From assembly GCA_914767715.1 (NCBI GenBank), contig OU612067.1, forward strand, positions 9,488,001-9,552,000: a stretch of DNA of 64,000 nt, in the 5' to 3' direction. The position numbers were made by a program, and so were the translations under genes. The notes under the pieces are model-generated. The model was not told where the DNA came from and did no database searches. It was given only the letters and a program-made list of their open reading frames with translations. The DNA comes from Membranipora membranacea (taxonomy: Eukaryota; Bryozoa; Gymnolaemata; Cheilostomatida; Membraniporidae). Within the stretch, counting starts at the first letter, position 1; the number at the start of each line of letters is the position of its first letter. Shown one piece after another: positions 13,222 to 25,167 of the stretch.

Positions 13222-14090
13222 TTAAACTACCTGTAACCTGTGTAAATTGTTTGCAGAGGATAGTAAAGCTCATATTATATTAATTTTCGCTTTGTTTTAT
13301 TTAATTCAATGACCAATTAGCTTTTATTCCTGTATTGTAATTTTAGAAGTCCAGACGAGAGCAAGCTCATAGAAGAGGTGCTCAGAAGAGGTATACACCC
13401 TAGGGTGCTGGGGTGGGGGGGGGGGGGCTGGATTAATCAACCTCTTTATTATAGTTAGTTTCTTATTTGCTACTTAAGTTGACAATAATAATCATATTAT
13501 TCTGATTGTGCTACAGAACAATTACAAGGAGATGAGCTTGATGAGCCTTATTTGCATTGATTAGTCGACTGATGTGAATCGATATCCATCTAAACCATGT
13601 CTTTCAAAGACAGTCCATAGATTTGTATGCGGCAGGTGTGAGAGATTTTTCACACTGCAGTTCAAAGATTGGATACTGAGTTTATCACACATTGGAAGTT
13701 ACTTTTTTGGGGGTACTTTTCTGTGTATTGTATGTCTTACCCTTTTGATAACTTCTATTGAACCTTATTATTTTTGTATTTTTTGTGTGAAATGGAAATC
13801 AGTGTTGTTACTTATTCCATAATTGTAAATGCTGTTTTCATTCTCTATACGCAGTTGGGATCTGAATACAACACAACACGCCCAGGCTTAAAAACTTTAA
13901 AAAATTGATTAAGAAAAAAATGATAGCGTTTTAGACAAATTTTCGTTGCCTTTTCCCATCAAACCACCTGTAACCTGAATTTGTTTGCAAGAGGATATTA
14001 AACTTCATACATGAATTAGATAAATTTGCATATTAGATAAATATTTAGATTTTTTTTTATCAATTTAATGACCAATTAGTTTTTTTCCAG
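13222..14090. repeat. Diverged tandem duplication around the alternative tail exons
   Basis: The segment near 13222-13350 (ACCTGTAACCTG, TTTGCAGAGGATA, CAATGACCAATTAG) recurs at about 13968-14100 (ACCTGTAACCTGAATTTG, AGAGGATATTAAAC, TTAATGACCAATTAG). The second copy of the exon position has decayed; it still has a TTTTTTCCAG acceptor-like site but no matching frame. Confidence 0.55.
13347..13560 (+). CDS. Two-exon alternative cytoplasmic tail, likely of the CUB-sushi receptor
   Basis: Exon 13347-13390 follows TTTTAG and ends at GAAGAG|GTATAC. Exon 13517-13560 follows GTGCTACAG and ends in TGA. The first enters in phase 2, exactly the phase in which the transmembrane exon (8304-8388) ends, and the two join in phase 1. 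The encoded tail is R-SPDESKLIEEVLRR then EQLQGDELDEPYLH, which is acidic and has one tyrosine. Spliced to the receptor it gives a 275-aa isoform, replacing the 56-residue Ser/Thr-rich tail. The distance (about 5 kb) and the AATAAA after the first tail argue for alternative last exons. The alternative is that these exons end a separate gene whose upstream exons I missed. Confidence 0.5.
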
Positions 14091-15032
14091 CATTGTTTGT
14101 TTGTGCTTTAAATCAGAAGTTTAATAAGCGAGGGCAGAGCCACGGGAAAGGGTGGATAGCCCTGATGATAGCCGCAGACAGTTATTTGCGCCCAGTACAA
14201 AAATTGTGGTGCTTAGTGCAAAAACCACTAGAGAATCGAAAAGCTAACACTTTATACTTAGGCACAGTCAACAAGTATTTTTATTTTGCCTATGGTTTGA
14301 TGCTTTTCTGATTATAATATCCGTCCATATCTATAAAGATATTTTTCCTTTTTTGTTTGTTTATGAGGTCAAAAAGTTGTTATTTTCCCTTGTATTTAAC
14401 ATACTTATATATGTATGTGAAAACCTCAATAAAAACACATAATAATAATAATGCTTAATTGGTTAGTTTCTTATTTAAAAAACCATCTAGCCCTTTTATT
14501 CCATATTATTTATTAGACAATTTTGTAACGGATATAAATATTTGTTATTAATGATGGCGCTAGACAAGTTCTCACTGTGTTCTCCGACAATGAAGAGTTC
14601 CAATCAGGAGGATTTGATTTGGAGGTAGTTTTTTTGTGTGTCATGTAGTCACAAAACTCTTCTCGAGTTGATTTATCGGAATTTTCCATCCAAACTTCGT
14701 CGTTATAAGTCGATCAAGTTTCATTTTTACCCTTTCTCGACTCATATTCTAACCTCTGTTTGTAGCAGTTGACTCGTGGCGGAAGTCTTAATTAATTTTT
14801 TAACGATTTTACTTTCGATGCATAGATTGTAGGCATCCTTTTCTTTATGCCGTAGGATTGTTGTTGTAAAATTATATTGTATGTTGTATTGTAAAGTAAA
14901 GGATATAGTTGCTTGCTCCTTCTGCATTACAATCAAATCAGCAGCTATTGAGATGTTTCCTAACTATAGAGCGTCCATTTGGGCCCCGAGGGTCATACGA
15001 CCGCATATACATACTTTTTCATAGAAATTAAT

Positions 15033-15088
15033 CTATGTTTGGCTAACTCGAATCTGATCACAAGTGATCAGTTTGGGTTTAAACAGAG
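15033..15088. ncRNA. Conserved hairpin, array copy 1 (diverged 5' arm)
   Basis: The 3' arm (GTGATCAGTTTGGGTTTAAA then CAGAG) is identical to the other copies. The 5' arm differs at a few positions (CTATGTTT, ACTCGAA), so the stem is weaker. Transcription is not shown. Confidence 0.35.
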
Positions 15089-15916
15089 TCGGTTTTGAGA
15101 CATTGATTAATATTGTACAAAGACTGGATAGCCGAGACACTACCTTACCAATAAAATAACCAGGTTTTGTTTTCGGAAACTGTCTTTTTTAAGTTTCCAT
15201 GTCTTCACAGATTGACAACTGTTTCTACAGCTTGCTCAGGGCTGCTTACATCTCAATAACTACATGTTATGTCTTTGTAATGTACAATATCATTCAATTG
15301 CCAGTGTTTAATCTCGATTTATATTTTTGGAACAGTTTTGGGGTGACAGTTGTCAGTTGGCAGCTGATGCGAACCTTAGATTGTTGGCATCTTTTGTCTA
15401 TCTCTTTTGATAACTTCTGTTCAACTATATACTACTGTTTGCATATTTGCAGATTTATACTGTTTGTATTTATATGCATATTTATACTGTTTGCATATTT
15501 GTATTTCCTGTGAAAGATAGTGCTTTGAAGAGACAAATCCCTGCAAGCTAGATAGGAAAACTTCCTCGCTATTATTGGTTGGGCTTGAGTGACTGTGACC
15601 TAAGTTACAAGAGCTCAAAATGAAGACTGCATCACGAAGACTGCTATAGAAACTTAGAAATGGCATCTGTATGGGATGCTGGACTACTTGTCATTCAAAT
15701 TAAATAAAATATATTATTACCAACACAATCTAATCTTTGTATTAGGATCTGAGGTTGTTGCTAGATGAACCAACAAAAAAGAATTGGTATAAGCCTGTAA
15801 AAGAAAAGATATATTAGTTAATAGTTGAAGCTATTGAGATGTTTCCTAACTATAGAGCTGCATTTGGGCCCCGAGGGTCATACGACCGCATATACAGACT
15901 TAATGGAGAACTTAAT

Positions 15917-15972
15917 CTCTGTTTGGCTAACCCAAATCTGATCACAAGTGATCAGTTTGGGTTTAAACAGAG
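15917..15972. ncRNA. Conserved hairpin, array copy 2
   Basis: CTCTGTTT...ACCCAAA.CTGATCAC pairs with GTGATCAGTTTGGGT..AAACAGAG. There are about 23 base pairs, with a GGCTA/AA internal loop and a one-base bulge. The CTGATCACAAGTGATCAG core is a palindrome around AA. Confidence 0.4.
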
Positions 15973-16937
15973 TCGGTTGTGAGACATTGATTAATAATGT
16001 ACCAAGGCCTGATAGCCGAGTCACTACCTGACCAATAAAATAACAGGTTTTAGTTTTCAAAAAACTGTATTTAAATTTCCAAGTCTTCACAGATTGACAA
16101 CTGTTTCTACAGCTTGCTCAAGGCTGCATACATCTCAATAACTTCATATTATGTCTATGTAATGAGCGATATGATTCAATTGCTAATGTTTTATCCTGAA
16201 TAATATTATGGGAACAGCTTTTGGGTGGCAGTTTGCAGTTGGCAGCTGATGTTAACCTTAGATTGTTGGCATCTCTTTTGATACCTTCTGTTCACTTATA
16301 TATTACTATTTGCATTTTTATATTTCGACAATATTTTGAAACATAGTGCTTTAAAGAGACAAATTCCTGCAAGCTAGATAGGAGAACTCCCTCGCTATTA
16401 TTGGTTGGGCTTGAGTGACTGCGACCTAAGTTACAAGAGTTCAAAATGAAGGCTGCACCACGAAGACTGCTATAGAAACATAGAAATGGCATCTGTCTGG
16501 GATGCTGGATCTACTTGTTATTCAAATCAAATTAAAGATATTATTATCTACACATTTAATCTTTGTATTAGTGTCTGAGGTCGATAGATCAAGTCTATGT
16601 GTAATAACCACATGATTTAATACTTGAGGGTCTCTCTATGTTAAGTCTGTTAATGTGTTCTTGTCTTATAAAGTGTTACAAAATGTACAAATATTACTCC
16701 AGTGTTTAGTGAAAATTGTAGCTTAGCGGTGACTCGTTGAGCTGTTTCCTATTTTACATGTACTAACTATTGAGCGTGCATTTTGGGAAACGAGGGTCAG
16801 AATTGGGCTAAACCTGTAAAGGAAGAGATTGATTAGTGAATAGTGGAAGCTATTGAGATGTTTCCTAACTATAGAGCGTGCATTTGGGCCCCGAGGGTCA
16901 TACGACCGCATATACAGACTTACTCGGAGAACTTAAT

Positions 16938-16993
16938 CTCTGTTTGGCTAACCCAAATCTGATCACAAGTGATCAGTTTGGGTTTAAACAGAG
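16938..16993. ncRNA. Conserved hairpin, array copy 3
   Basis: Same sequence as copy 2 across the 56-nt stem. A T-run follows about 90 bases downstream (near 17087). Confidence 0.4.
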
Positions 16994-17934
16994 TCGGTTG
17001 TGAGACATTGATCAAAGTTGTACAAAGACTGGATGGCCGAGTCAACATCTGACCATTAAAATAACAGGTTTTTATTTACAAAAACCTTTTTTTTAATTAA
17101 CATGTCTTCACAGGTTGACACTGTTTCTACAGCTTGCTCAAGGCTGCATACATCTCAATAACTTCATGTTATGTTTATGTAATGAGCGATATGATTCAAT
17201 AGCTAATGTTCTATCCTGATTTATATTATGGGAACAAATTTTTGGTGGAAGTTGGTAGCTGATGTGAACCAGTTAAATTATTAGCATCTTATGTCTAGTC
17301 GTTTTTGAAACCTTCTGTTTACTGATTGCATATTTATGTTTCCTGTTGAAAGTAGTGCTTTAAAGAGACAAACTCCTGCAAGCTAGATAGGAGAACTCCA
17401 TCACCGTTATTGGTGGGACTGATGTGACTGTAACTTCAGTTAAAATAGCTCAAATTGAAGACTGCATCTCGGAGACTGCTCCCGAAACTTAGAATGGCAT
17501 TTGTATGGGATGATGGATCTACATGTTATTCCATTTAAATTAAAGATATTATTATCTACACATTTAATCTTTGTATTAGTGTCTGAGGTCGATAGGTCAA
17601 GTCTGTGTAATAGCCACATGATTTAATACTTGAGGGTCTCTCTATGTTCAGCCTGTTAATGTGTTCTTGTATTATCAAGTGTTACAAATATTACTCCCGT
17701 GTTTAGTGAAAATTGTAGCTGGGCCAGTGACTCGTTTAGCCGTTTCCTATTTTACATGTACTAACTATTGAGCATGAATTTTGGGAAACGAGGGTCAGAA
17801 TTCGATTAAACCTGTAAAGAAAGAGATTGATTAGTGAACAGTGGAAGCTATTGAGATGTTTCCTAACTATCGAGCTGCATTTGGGCCCCGAGGGTCATAC
17901 GACCGCATATACAGACTTATTCAGAGAACTTAAT

Positions 17935-17990
17935 CTCTGTTTGGCTAACCCAAATCTGATCACAAGTGATCAGTTTGGGTTTAAACAGAG
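17935..17990. ncRNA. Conserved hairpin, array copy 4
   Basis: Identical 56-nt stem to copies 2, 3 and 5. A T-run lies about 90 bases downstream. Confidence 0.4.
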
Positions 17991-19238
17991 TCGGTTGTGA
18001 GACATTGATCAAAGTTGTACAAAGACTGGATGGCCGAGTCAACATCTGACTATTAAAATAACAGGTTTTTATTTACAAAAACCTTTTTTTCAATTTACAT
18101 GTCTTCACAGGTTGACAGCTGTTTCTACAGCTTGCTCAAGGCTGCATACATCTCAATAACTTCATATTATGTCTGTATAATGTAGGATATGATTCAATTG
18201 CTAATGTTTTGTCCTGATTTATATTATGGGAACAATTTTTGGGTGGAAGTTGGTAGCTGATGTGAACCCGTTAAATTATTAGCATCTTATGTCTTGTCGT
18301 TTTTGAAACCTTCTGTTTACTGTTTGCATATTTATGTTTCTTGTGAAACATAGTGCTTTGAAGAGACAAATTTACGAAAGATGGAAAGGAGAACTCTATC
18401 ACCGTTATTGGTGGGACTGATGTGACTGTAACTTCAGTTAAAAGAGCTCAAAATGAAGACTGCATCTCGGAGACTGCTCCCGAAACTTAGAATGGCATTT
18501 GTATGGGATGATGGATCTACATGTTATTCAAATTAAATTAAATATATTATTATCTACACATTTAATCTTAGTATTAGTGTCTGAGGTCGATAGGTCAAAT
18601 CTATGTGTAATAATCACATGATTTAAAACTTAGGGTCTCTCAATTTTCAGCCTGTTAATGTGTTCTTGTCTTATCGAGTGTTACAGTGTTCGTGTTCAGT
18701 GAAAATGTAGCTGTGTTATGGACTTTGGTTGTTGAGCTGTTTCCTTTTTTTTTCATGTACTAACTATTGAGCGTGCATTTTGGGAAGTCGAGGGTCGTGG
18801 TATCTCAGCGTGCTCATAACTAACAGCAGGAATAGGGGAGGGTTAGGGTAGTTTGAGCATTGGCTGAATAGATATGAGGAGTTGTCCACTTACAGAACAG
18901 AAGCAGACAACTTCTTATAATAACAGAGTTATAGAAAATTTTTCCCAGCTTCCTGATGTCACAAGTAATATCTTGGAGGGTATTACTTGTAAAGACTTTT
19001 TTTGTCAGTTTCTGTGATCACCGAATGATACATAGAGCGTTTCTGGCAAAAGAAGTGATTGATGCCTATCAAGCTAGATAAAACAACATGATAAATAGAA
19101 AACATCTAAACCTGTAAAAGAAAAGATTCATTAGTTAGTAGTTAAGCTATTGAGATGTTTCCTAACTATTGGTAGAGCGTGCATTTGGGCCCCGAGGGTC
19201 ATACAACCGCATATACAGACTTATTCGGAGAACTTAAT

Positions 19239-19294
19239 CTCTGTTTGGCTAACCCAAATCTGATCACAAGTGATCAGTTTGGGTTTAAACAGAG
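19239..19294. ncRNA. Conserved hairpin, array copy 5
   Basis: Identical stem to copies 2-4, although the sequence beyond about 19320 is already more diverged. This contrast suggests the hairpin core is preserved better than its flanks. Confidence 0.4.
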
Positions 19295-21164
19295 TCGGTT
19301 GTGAGACATTGATTTAAATTGTACAAAGGCTGGATGGTCGGTTTGACACATCGAGACCAACAAGATATCATATTCGAGTTGAACAGAAAATTCTTCTTTC
19401 AAGTTTTTTGCCTTCACCAAGTTGACAACTGTTTCTACAGCTTGCTCAAGGCTGCATACATCTCAATAACTTCATGTTATGTGTATGTTATTTAATATAC
19501 GATAAAATGCTTAATTTGCTAGTCTTTTATCTTGATTTAAAGCATCCATGAAATAGACTTTCAAATAATCAGAGGAGCTGCTCCAGCTTATAAGCATCAA
19601 GATGAGCCCAAGAAAGCTCGATTGGGCAACTAGGACAGAAGCTACACCGTATTATGAACATCTAACCACAATTTTATAGGGAGAAGTTTGTGTCTACGGC
19701 GATGGCATCAGATTGACATGTATTTATAACCACAGTTTTCATATTTGATTTAAAGTCAGGACTGCGTCCCAAATTCAACATCAACAGCTTTTCAAATTAA
19801 CTTTCAAACATTAAAAATTTAAATTCAATATTAACTTTTGCATGAAATCTGTACGAAATGTTGAATTAACATGGTCAAATAAACTGAGAATATTATCTAC
19901 ACAACCTATTTGTTTTATTATCTGTAGAGGGTGAGAGGTCAGACCTAGTGGTATGGATCTCATTATTAACTTTGCCTCACAGTATATATGGGCTTGTTTG
20001 GTGTTGCATTTCACTATGTTAACTGGATGAATAACTCTCTCATGCATTACCGAGCTTGTACCAGAGCAGTGACTTTAGTTAGTGATGCTGTGGGGAGCTC
20101 AACTTACTTAAGTCTTTGTCGGCCCATCATTATCATATACTATTTTACTGGGTACTTTTACCTAGTGGCCTCTCAGCGTACCTGGAACTAATGGCAGTAA
20201 GGAGCAAAAGGAAGAGGATGCAACTTTGTGCCTGTTAAATTGCCTTTCATTGTAAATTATTCTTAAGATGGGAGTGCGTGAACTATGAAGAGTTGTCCGT
20301 TTACGGCAAAGAAGAGGATAATTTCTTATCATTAGATTTTTTTTACAAATTAATATTATTTGGGGAATGTTACTTTGCAGGGACATTCCTTGTCAACTTC
20401 TGTGATCAAGAAATGATTCATTTATTAAGAATTGTTATAAAGAAAAGATGCACGATCATCATATATGGAGGTAATTTCTATCGATGATAAACAAAGTCAC
20501 AATAAGAAAAGCTAGTACTCATTGCTACCTTTGTTGTTTAACTCGACTGCACTAGCCACGAGACAAGACTTTTCGACGGGTGAACTCAGCAAATCAGCTC
20601 AAAGTTAATCACAATGGGTGTGATATGGAGGTAGACCATATACGCCAGAGACAGGCAAGCAGGCAGACAGTCAAACAGGCAGGTCTTATGTGTAACTTGG
20701 TTATATTGAGACCGATTGATTTTTGATTGCAAGCTTATTTAGTAGTAGGTACTAGAAAATTTTCGATATTTTTTTACCATAACGGTGCGTTTATTGAGAC
20801 GTAGTGTCAGCATCATTTTATGTATCATATTCCGAACTGCAACAGAGCTTAATTTATCCCCTCCATACATCTCTGATTTTTTTGTTACCACAACACACCG
20901 ATTTCCAAGAAGAGATACACACTTACTTAAACCTCCATAAGACAACTTGAACCACAAAATATCAGCAAATTTTAATATTTTACCCTCTACATTGCGAAGC
21001 ACTCTTACTTTTAATAATGTTTACGAAAAGGCTGATGCAACATTTTTTCAGTTTATTGGCATAGTCTTATTTTTTGTTGATTCTTCGTTTGTATCATTTT
21101 TCTTTTTTGCCATTTATGTCACATGAAAAACATTAGTAATAATGAATTGTTGCTGGCAATAAAA

Positions 21165-21196
21165 GTATATATATATATTATATATATATATATATG
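21165..21196. repeat. (AT)n microsatellite
   Basis: TA/AT dinucleotide runs interrupted once. Confidence 0.85.
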
Positions 21197-21998
21197 TTGA
21201 AGACCAGGCAATTCCCAATCTATATTTTTTATTGGCAGATACACAGATATTGGATTGATAAGGGATAAAAAAACTGTGACAAAGGGTCTATTGACTCACA
21301 AAGCAAATTCGAAAATACTATGTTGGTTTTCTAAAATGTTCAGTCCAGTGTTGCGTGAACTGATGTAGTTATAGAAACTCTCAAATTCTGAGGCGCCGTA
21401 AATACTCACCTGTGTATCCTAATCCTGTTAAAGTCCAATCTCAACAAGGCGATGAGCTCCAAACTCATGTTTAAATTATTGAGGACATTTATTTCCTATT
21501 GATAGATAGATAGACATGTATAAGTGTTCTTGCATAGAAGTATAGTCAGAGAGGGCGTCACACCCACCCTCCCTCCCTGACAATGTTACTTACCTGCATC
21601 AATAAGCCATGAAGGAATGGTGTAGTATTAAAAGTATTCACTCTGATGCTGATCACAGTTAAGGTGACAAAAGAAATTCACATTGGTTAGATGTGGCTAC
21701 CTATGTTCAATATATCTTAACAAATCCCTAGAAGGTATAATTCTGAACGGGAGATGATTTCAACTGATCAAGTAGTTAAGATGATTATTTTTAAAATCTA
21801 TCAGAATTTTAAAAGTTAAAGAGTATAGCTGACAACCTCTTTATAGTTTACTCAATTAGGGGCGATGCCTTGATACACATTCATTTTAGGAGTTGGCTGG
21901 CCATCGTTTATCAGCAGTCTTAAGGTATCTAGAATGTTGGGAGTTGGAGTTACTGATGTTACACCACCACCTCCGCCCTCACCCCTCCCCCTCATCAA

Positions 21999-22015
21999 CT
22001 TGTCAAGACAGGCTA
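21999..22015. repeat. Fragment of the TTGTCAAGACAGGCTA repeat family
   Basis: The 16-mer matches exactly the internal arm of the palindromic elements at 10254-10465 (complement) and 40670-40775. It sits next to a C-rich patch, as the other copies sit next to G/C-rich centres. Confidence 0.55.
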
Positions 22016-24726
22016 GTTACACCACCACATAAGGGTTTTTCTAGACGCATCGGGCATCAAGTGACATATCAGGTGTTATAAGGCTACAGGTTCCAGGCTG
22101 GTTTCCATTATAACAGTTACTGCTCAGAGGCATTCCTAGTTTAAAAAGGAGCTGTGGCCAAAAAAGTAAACATTATTTAAAAAACAAAAATAAGTATCGG
22201 GGATATAGTGTAAGCTATTCCCGGCGAATTGAAAATGAGTATAATATTATGGTATTAGACACAATACCTAAAGCACCGCGGTCCATCATAGAAATTTCAC
22301 TATCACTGCTGTCGGCTGTGGAGGATGTAGTTGTGGGTTGGAGTGGAGTGGAGTGGGTTGATCGGATTGTAAAGAAACTGTAAAATATAAATCTTGTATA
22401 AAAATATCAGTCTGTCTGGTGCCTGAAACCTGCCTGTCTACAAAATATTAATATTAATGTCACAAATGCTAGAAGTATTGCCATGGTCATGTATGAGAAT
22501 TTTTTTTAGCACTTTCTCCCGTAATGGGAGCAATTCAATTTCAGTGTACCGTGTTTGCTCTACGTAAAGAATTGATAACAGACTGGACAATACCCTGATC
22601 TGAGAGATGTCACATTGGTATAAGTGCAGGCAGAATATTATCGACCAAGGATAATCATGAAGAGCGTGAGGGGTTAGACTTCAGGCTTCTGATATAAAAT
22701 TACATGTATCTGTAGTTGTTCGCTCAAAACTTTGCTCAGCAAAGACGTTAATAGTTAGTCATGAGTATGATCAAGTTATATATTATTTAAACACTTCTTA
22801 CCTTTCTCCTGGAGTTCTGTTTATTTTGCCAATCCTATCTCTATCACAGTCAGCTTGGCCTTAGCTCGGAGCTCCTGCTTAACTGGCCACATTTGCATAT
22901 GTCTGTAAGGAAGAACTAACATTTTACTAGGAGTTGTACTCAAGTCAATAATGATGAATGGACCTGATTGAGAAGCTGATCTGGCCTAGAGGTCGCCGCT
23001 CTTGCAACAGAATTCAGGAATTGTCTTACAGTTTCATAACAGGAAGTTTCTAACAGAGTACGGATCTGTGATTTTTGAAGGGTGGATTTAAATTTGAATG
23101 GGTAATAGCGAGACATTCATCCCATCATAGTTCATACTTCAAAATGGAACTTAAACTACTGGAAGTCCTCTGTGTGTTTGAACACCCATCATGCCCCAAA
23201 AATAACCCCTCTGCCTCTTCAATACAAGGAATGGCCGGATGTCTGGTGGGTGCAGGTATATGGTCTTAGGGAGGTAGTGCAGTACTAGCAGGGACAACTC
23301 TCTCAGCATTGAAGACCTTGACTTGGCTTATCAATTTTTGATCTGAGCTAGTCATATTTGTGAACTTATTCAATTTTAATCTATGACCACAAATATAGAT
23401 TTACAGTAACAGATTTATGGCAAACTTTTGGTTGACTTGACAGGAAAGAGACTGTGAGACTTTACTGTACCTTATATCTCTCAGCTCACAGATGTTGACT
23501 ACTACGGGTTCATAGCTTATAACTTCACTTCACTGCTGTGCCAAAAGAAGTGCTTAGCCTTCTCATCACACATCATTGCTAGTTCATTCTATTGTGATTG
23601 TTTAGCTTTGCTCCTCGCATTCCTGAAATGATAGACCAATGGAGGTAATTAATAATAAGTTAAGCTATTACATAGCAGTGATCAACTCGGTGTGAAGCTG
23701 GACTGATAGGACGCAGAGATTTGTTTTTGACCAAAGTTTTTTTTCTTTTTCACAAACAATTAATACGATTGGATGAACAATTGTAAGAGATTGAAAAGGG
23801 AGGCAGATTTCAATCATATTTAGACAGCAGTAATAATGAGTCAATAAATGCTTGCGGCTCTTGAGGAAATTGTCTCTGAAATAAATAAAAATAATATTAT
23901 TGTACCAGTATTCTTACCTATCCCGCTTCTCTGCACTATTCTGTAAATTCATCCCGCCAGCGTCAGTCTTAGGCGTCAGCTTGACTTGTTATGCCTGTAA
24001 GAAAATACTAACAATGTTACCAATATTACACTCAAGCCAAGAAGTCGCTATTTTATGAAAGAATTTGATCAGGCATGTGAAGAAGGGAAATATTATTTAA
24101 GATCTCTCAGGAGTTATATAAGCGATCTGACCCACTCATGATCAAATAGTAACAAGTCACAACAATACCAATTTTGGAGCAATCTCTTCAAACGCACTGT
24201 CCAAGGAAACTAGTGTTGTGTTAAAATCATTGATATAACATTTCTATCTATGGTTAATATACATAAGCTTTAGTACGCAGTCGCAGGGTGCCCTAAAATC
24301 TCCTTACTGAATCATAGAAAATAGAATGCAATCTGGTAATTGACCACCTTGAGTGTGCAGCAAGCTGCCAAGAGTTGAGTCAAGCGCTAATCAACCATTG
24401 GCAGTAATTGACATTGATCTTAGCTGATAAGCCAATAGCAATGTCTAAGGAAACTAGCGATAAATAAAAAAACGTCCCGAAATCCCAAATAGGTGTAGAA
24501 ATTAAGGACGAACCTTTCTTTGCTGCACAATCTGAGTGCATTTAGCTGTTACTGATAGTTCTCTTGATTACTACTGCTGACTACCAGGAATGCCATTACT
24601 TAGATTGCTCTACTTCTGCATCAAGAGAATTTCTCATCATTCAGATCTCGCATGCTGGTGCATCCTTATGCTTAGCATTATAATATTCCTGAAATTACAA
24701 ATCAGGGGATACAATTACAAGTTAGG

Positions 24727-25167
24727 CTACTTTATAGTCTTTGAAACAAGATGGCGGGACGCGGGTATGTAGTGCGAGCAACTTAGAATTAGATTTGGAG
24801 AACCTATTCTGTGAAAGCAATGAACACAAACCTTAAATTCAATGGTGTACTTGCCTAATATGACAAGAAGGATAATGCTTCCTAAAGAAACAGCCTGAAA
24901 GCCGTACATCACAAGGATCACTCTTGCCGTGATGAGGTGTAAGTGGTGCAATGAAAACCACAAATCATAAAAAAGAATACAGATTTTACTGGTCATGTTC
25001 TCATGATGGACAAAGATCTTGATGTCCTTACTCTCAGGCTTCTTTGGAGTATTGTTCTTTATCTTCTTGAGATCTAGGTAGTTTTTCGTATTCAGTTCGC
25101 TATTCTTGAGGTGACAACCTACAACGATGGTTAATAATCTGGTGGAAGTGACAGGAAAATGATGCAT
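24727..25167 (-). other. Longest open frame in the duplicated region, uncertain
   Basis: This is a 146-codon minus frame with a hydrophobic middle (VILVMYGFQAVSLGSIILLV). Its N-terminal part (PESKDIKIF) resembles a short frame at 27231-27287 (PNSEDIKILYDSFP), which ends at a good donor, CCAG|GTAAGAG. The similarity is shared at nucleotide level, so it may reflect duplicated DNA and not selection on protein. I cannot assign a family, and I am not confident it is expressed. Confidence 0.2.

Larger units (their letters stand above)
9217..13346. other. Non-coding stretch or long alternative intron
   Basis: I see no exon I can defend. A 110-codon plus frame (10594-10926) and a 106-codon plus frame (12905-13225) lack domain features and splice context. 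Two inverted-repeat elements lie inside (10254-10465 and 10947-10995). If the tail exons at 13347 and 13517 belong to the CUB-sushi gene, this whole stretch is intron in that isoform. A weaker candidate tail exon follows TTTTTTCAG at about 12815; in the same phase it would add only SKTYQAQG before a stop. Confidence 0.4.
14941..20510. repeat. Tandem array of about 1 kb units carrying a conserved hairpin
   Basis: At least five units start with GCTATTGAGATGTTTCCTAA near 14945, 15830, 16850, 17848 and 19147. Each contains GGGCCCCGAGGGTCATAC, then a 56-nt hairpin, then a second conserved block with CTGTTTCTACAGCTTGCTCA and CATCTCAATAACT. Hairpin-to-hairpin spacing is 884, 1021, 997 and 1304 bases. 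A secondary duplication links 18790-19100 to 20165-20510. A diverged sub-repeat, TAACTATTGAGCGTGCATTT, occurs upstream of units 3, 4 and 5. Short minus-strand frames in units 1 and 2 (starting MPFL) are broken by a stop in units 3 and 4, so a protein is unlikely. Confidence 0.8.
20511..22800. other. No gene seen
   Basis: This stretch holds a GGCAGG/GACAG-rich patch near 20650-20685, an (AT)n microsatellite at 21165-21196 and one copy of the TTGTCAAGACAGGCTA repeat at about 22000. The open frames are short and lack splice or domain support. Confidence 0.5.

Noticed and set aside
12905-13225. 106-codon hydrophobic plus frame
   Set aside because: AT-rich hydrophobic frames are common by chance, and part belongs to a duplicated block whose other copy is not open in the same frame.
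15421-16492. Similar minus-strand frames (MPFL...SLR) in two array units
   Set aside because: Units 3 and 4 have ATG CCA TTC TAA at the same place, so the frame is not conserved across the array.
24590-24772. 60-codon plus frame
   Set aside because: Lies antisense within the duplicated exon-like family and is not shared by the other copies.
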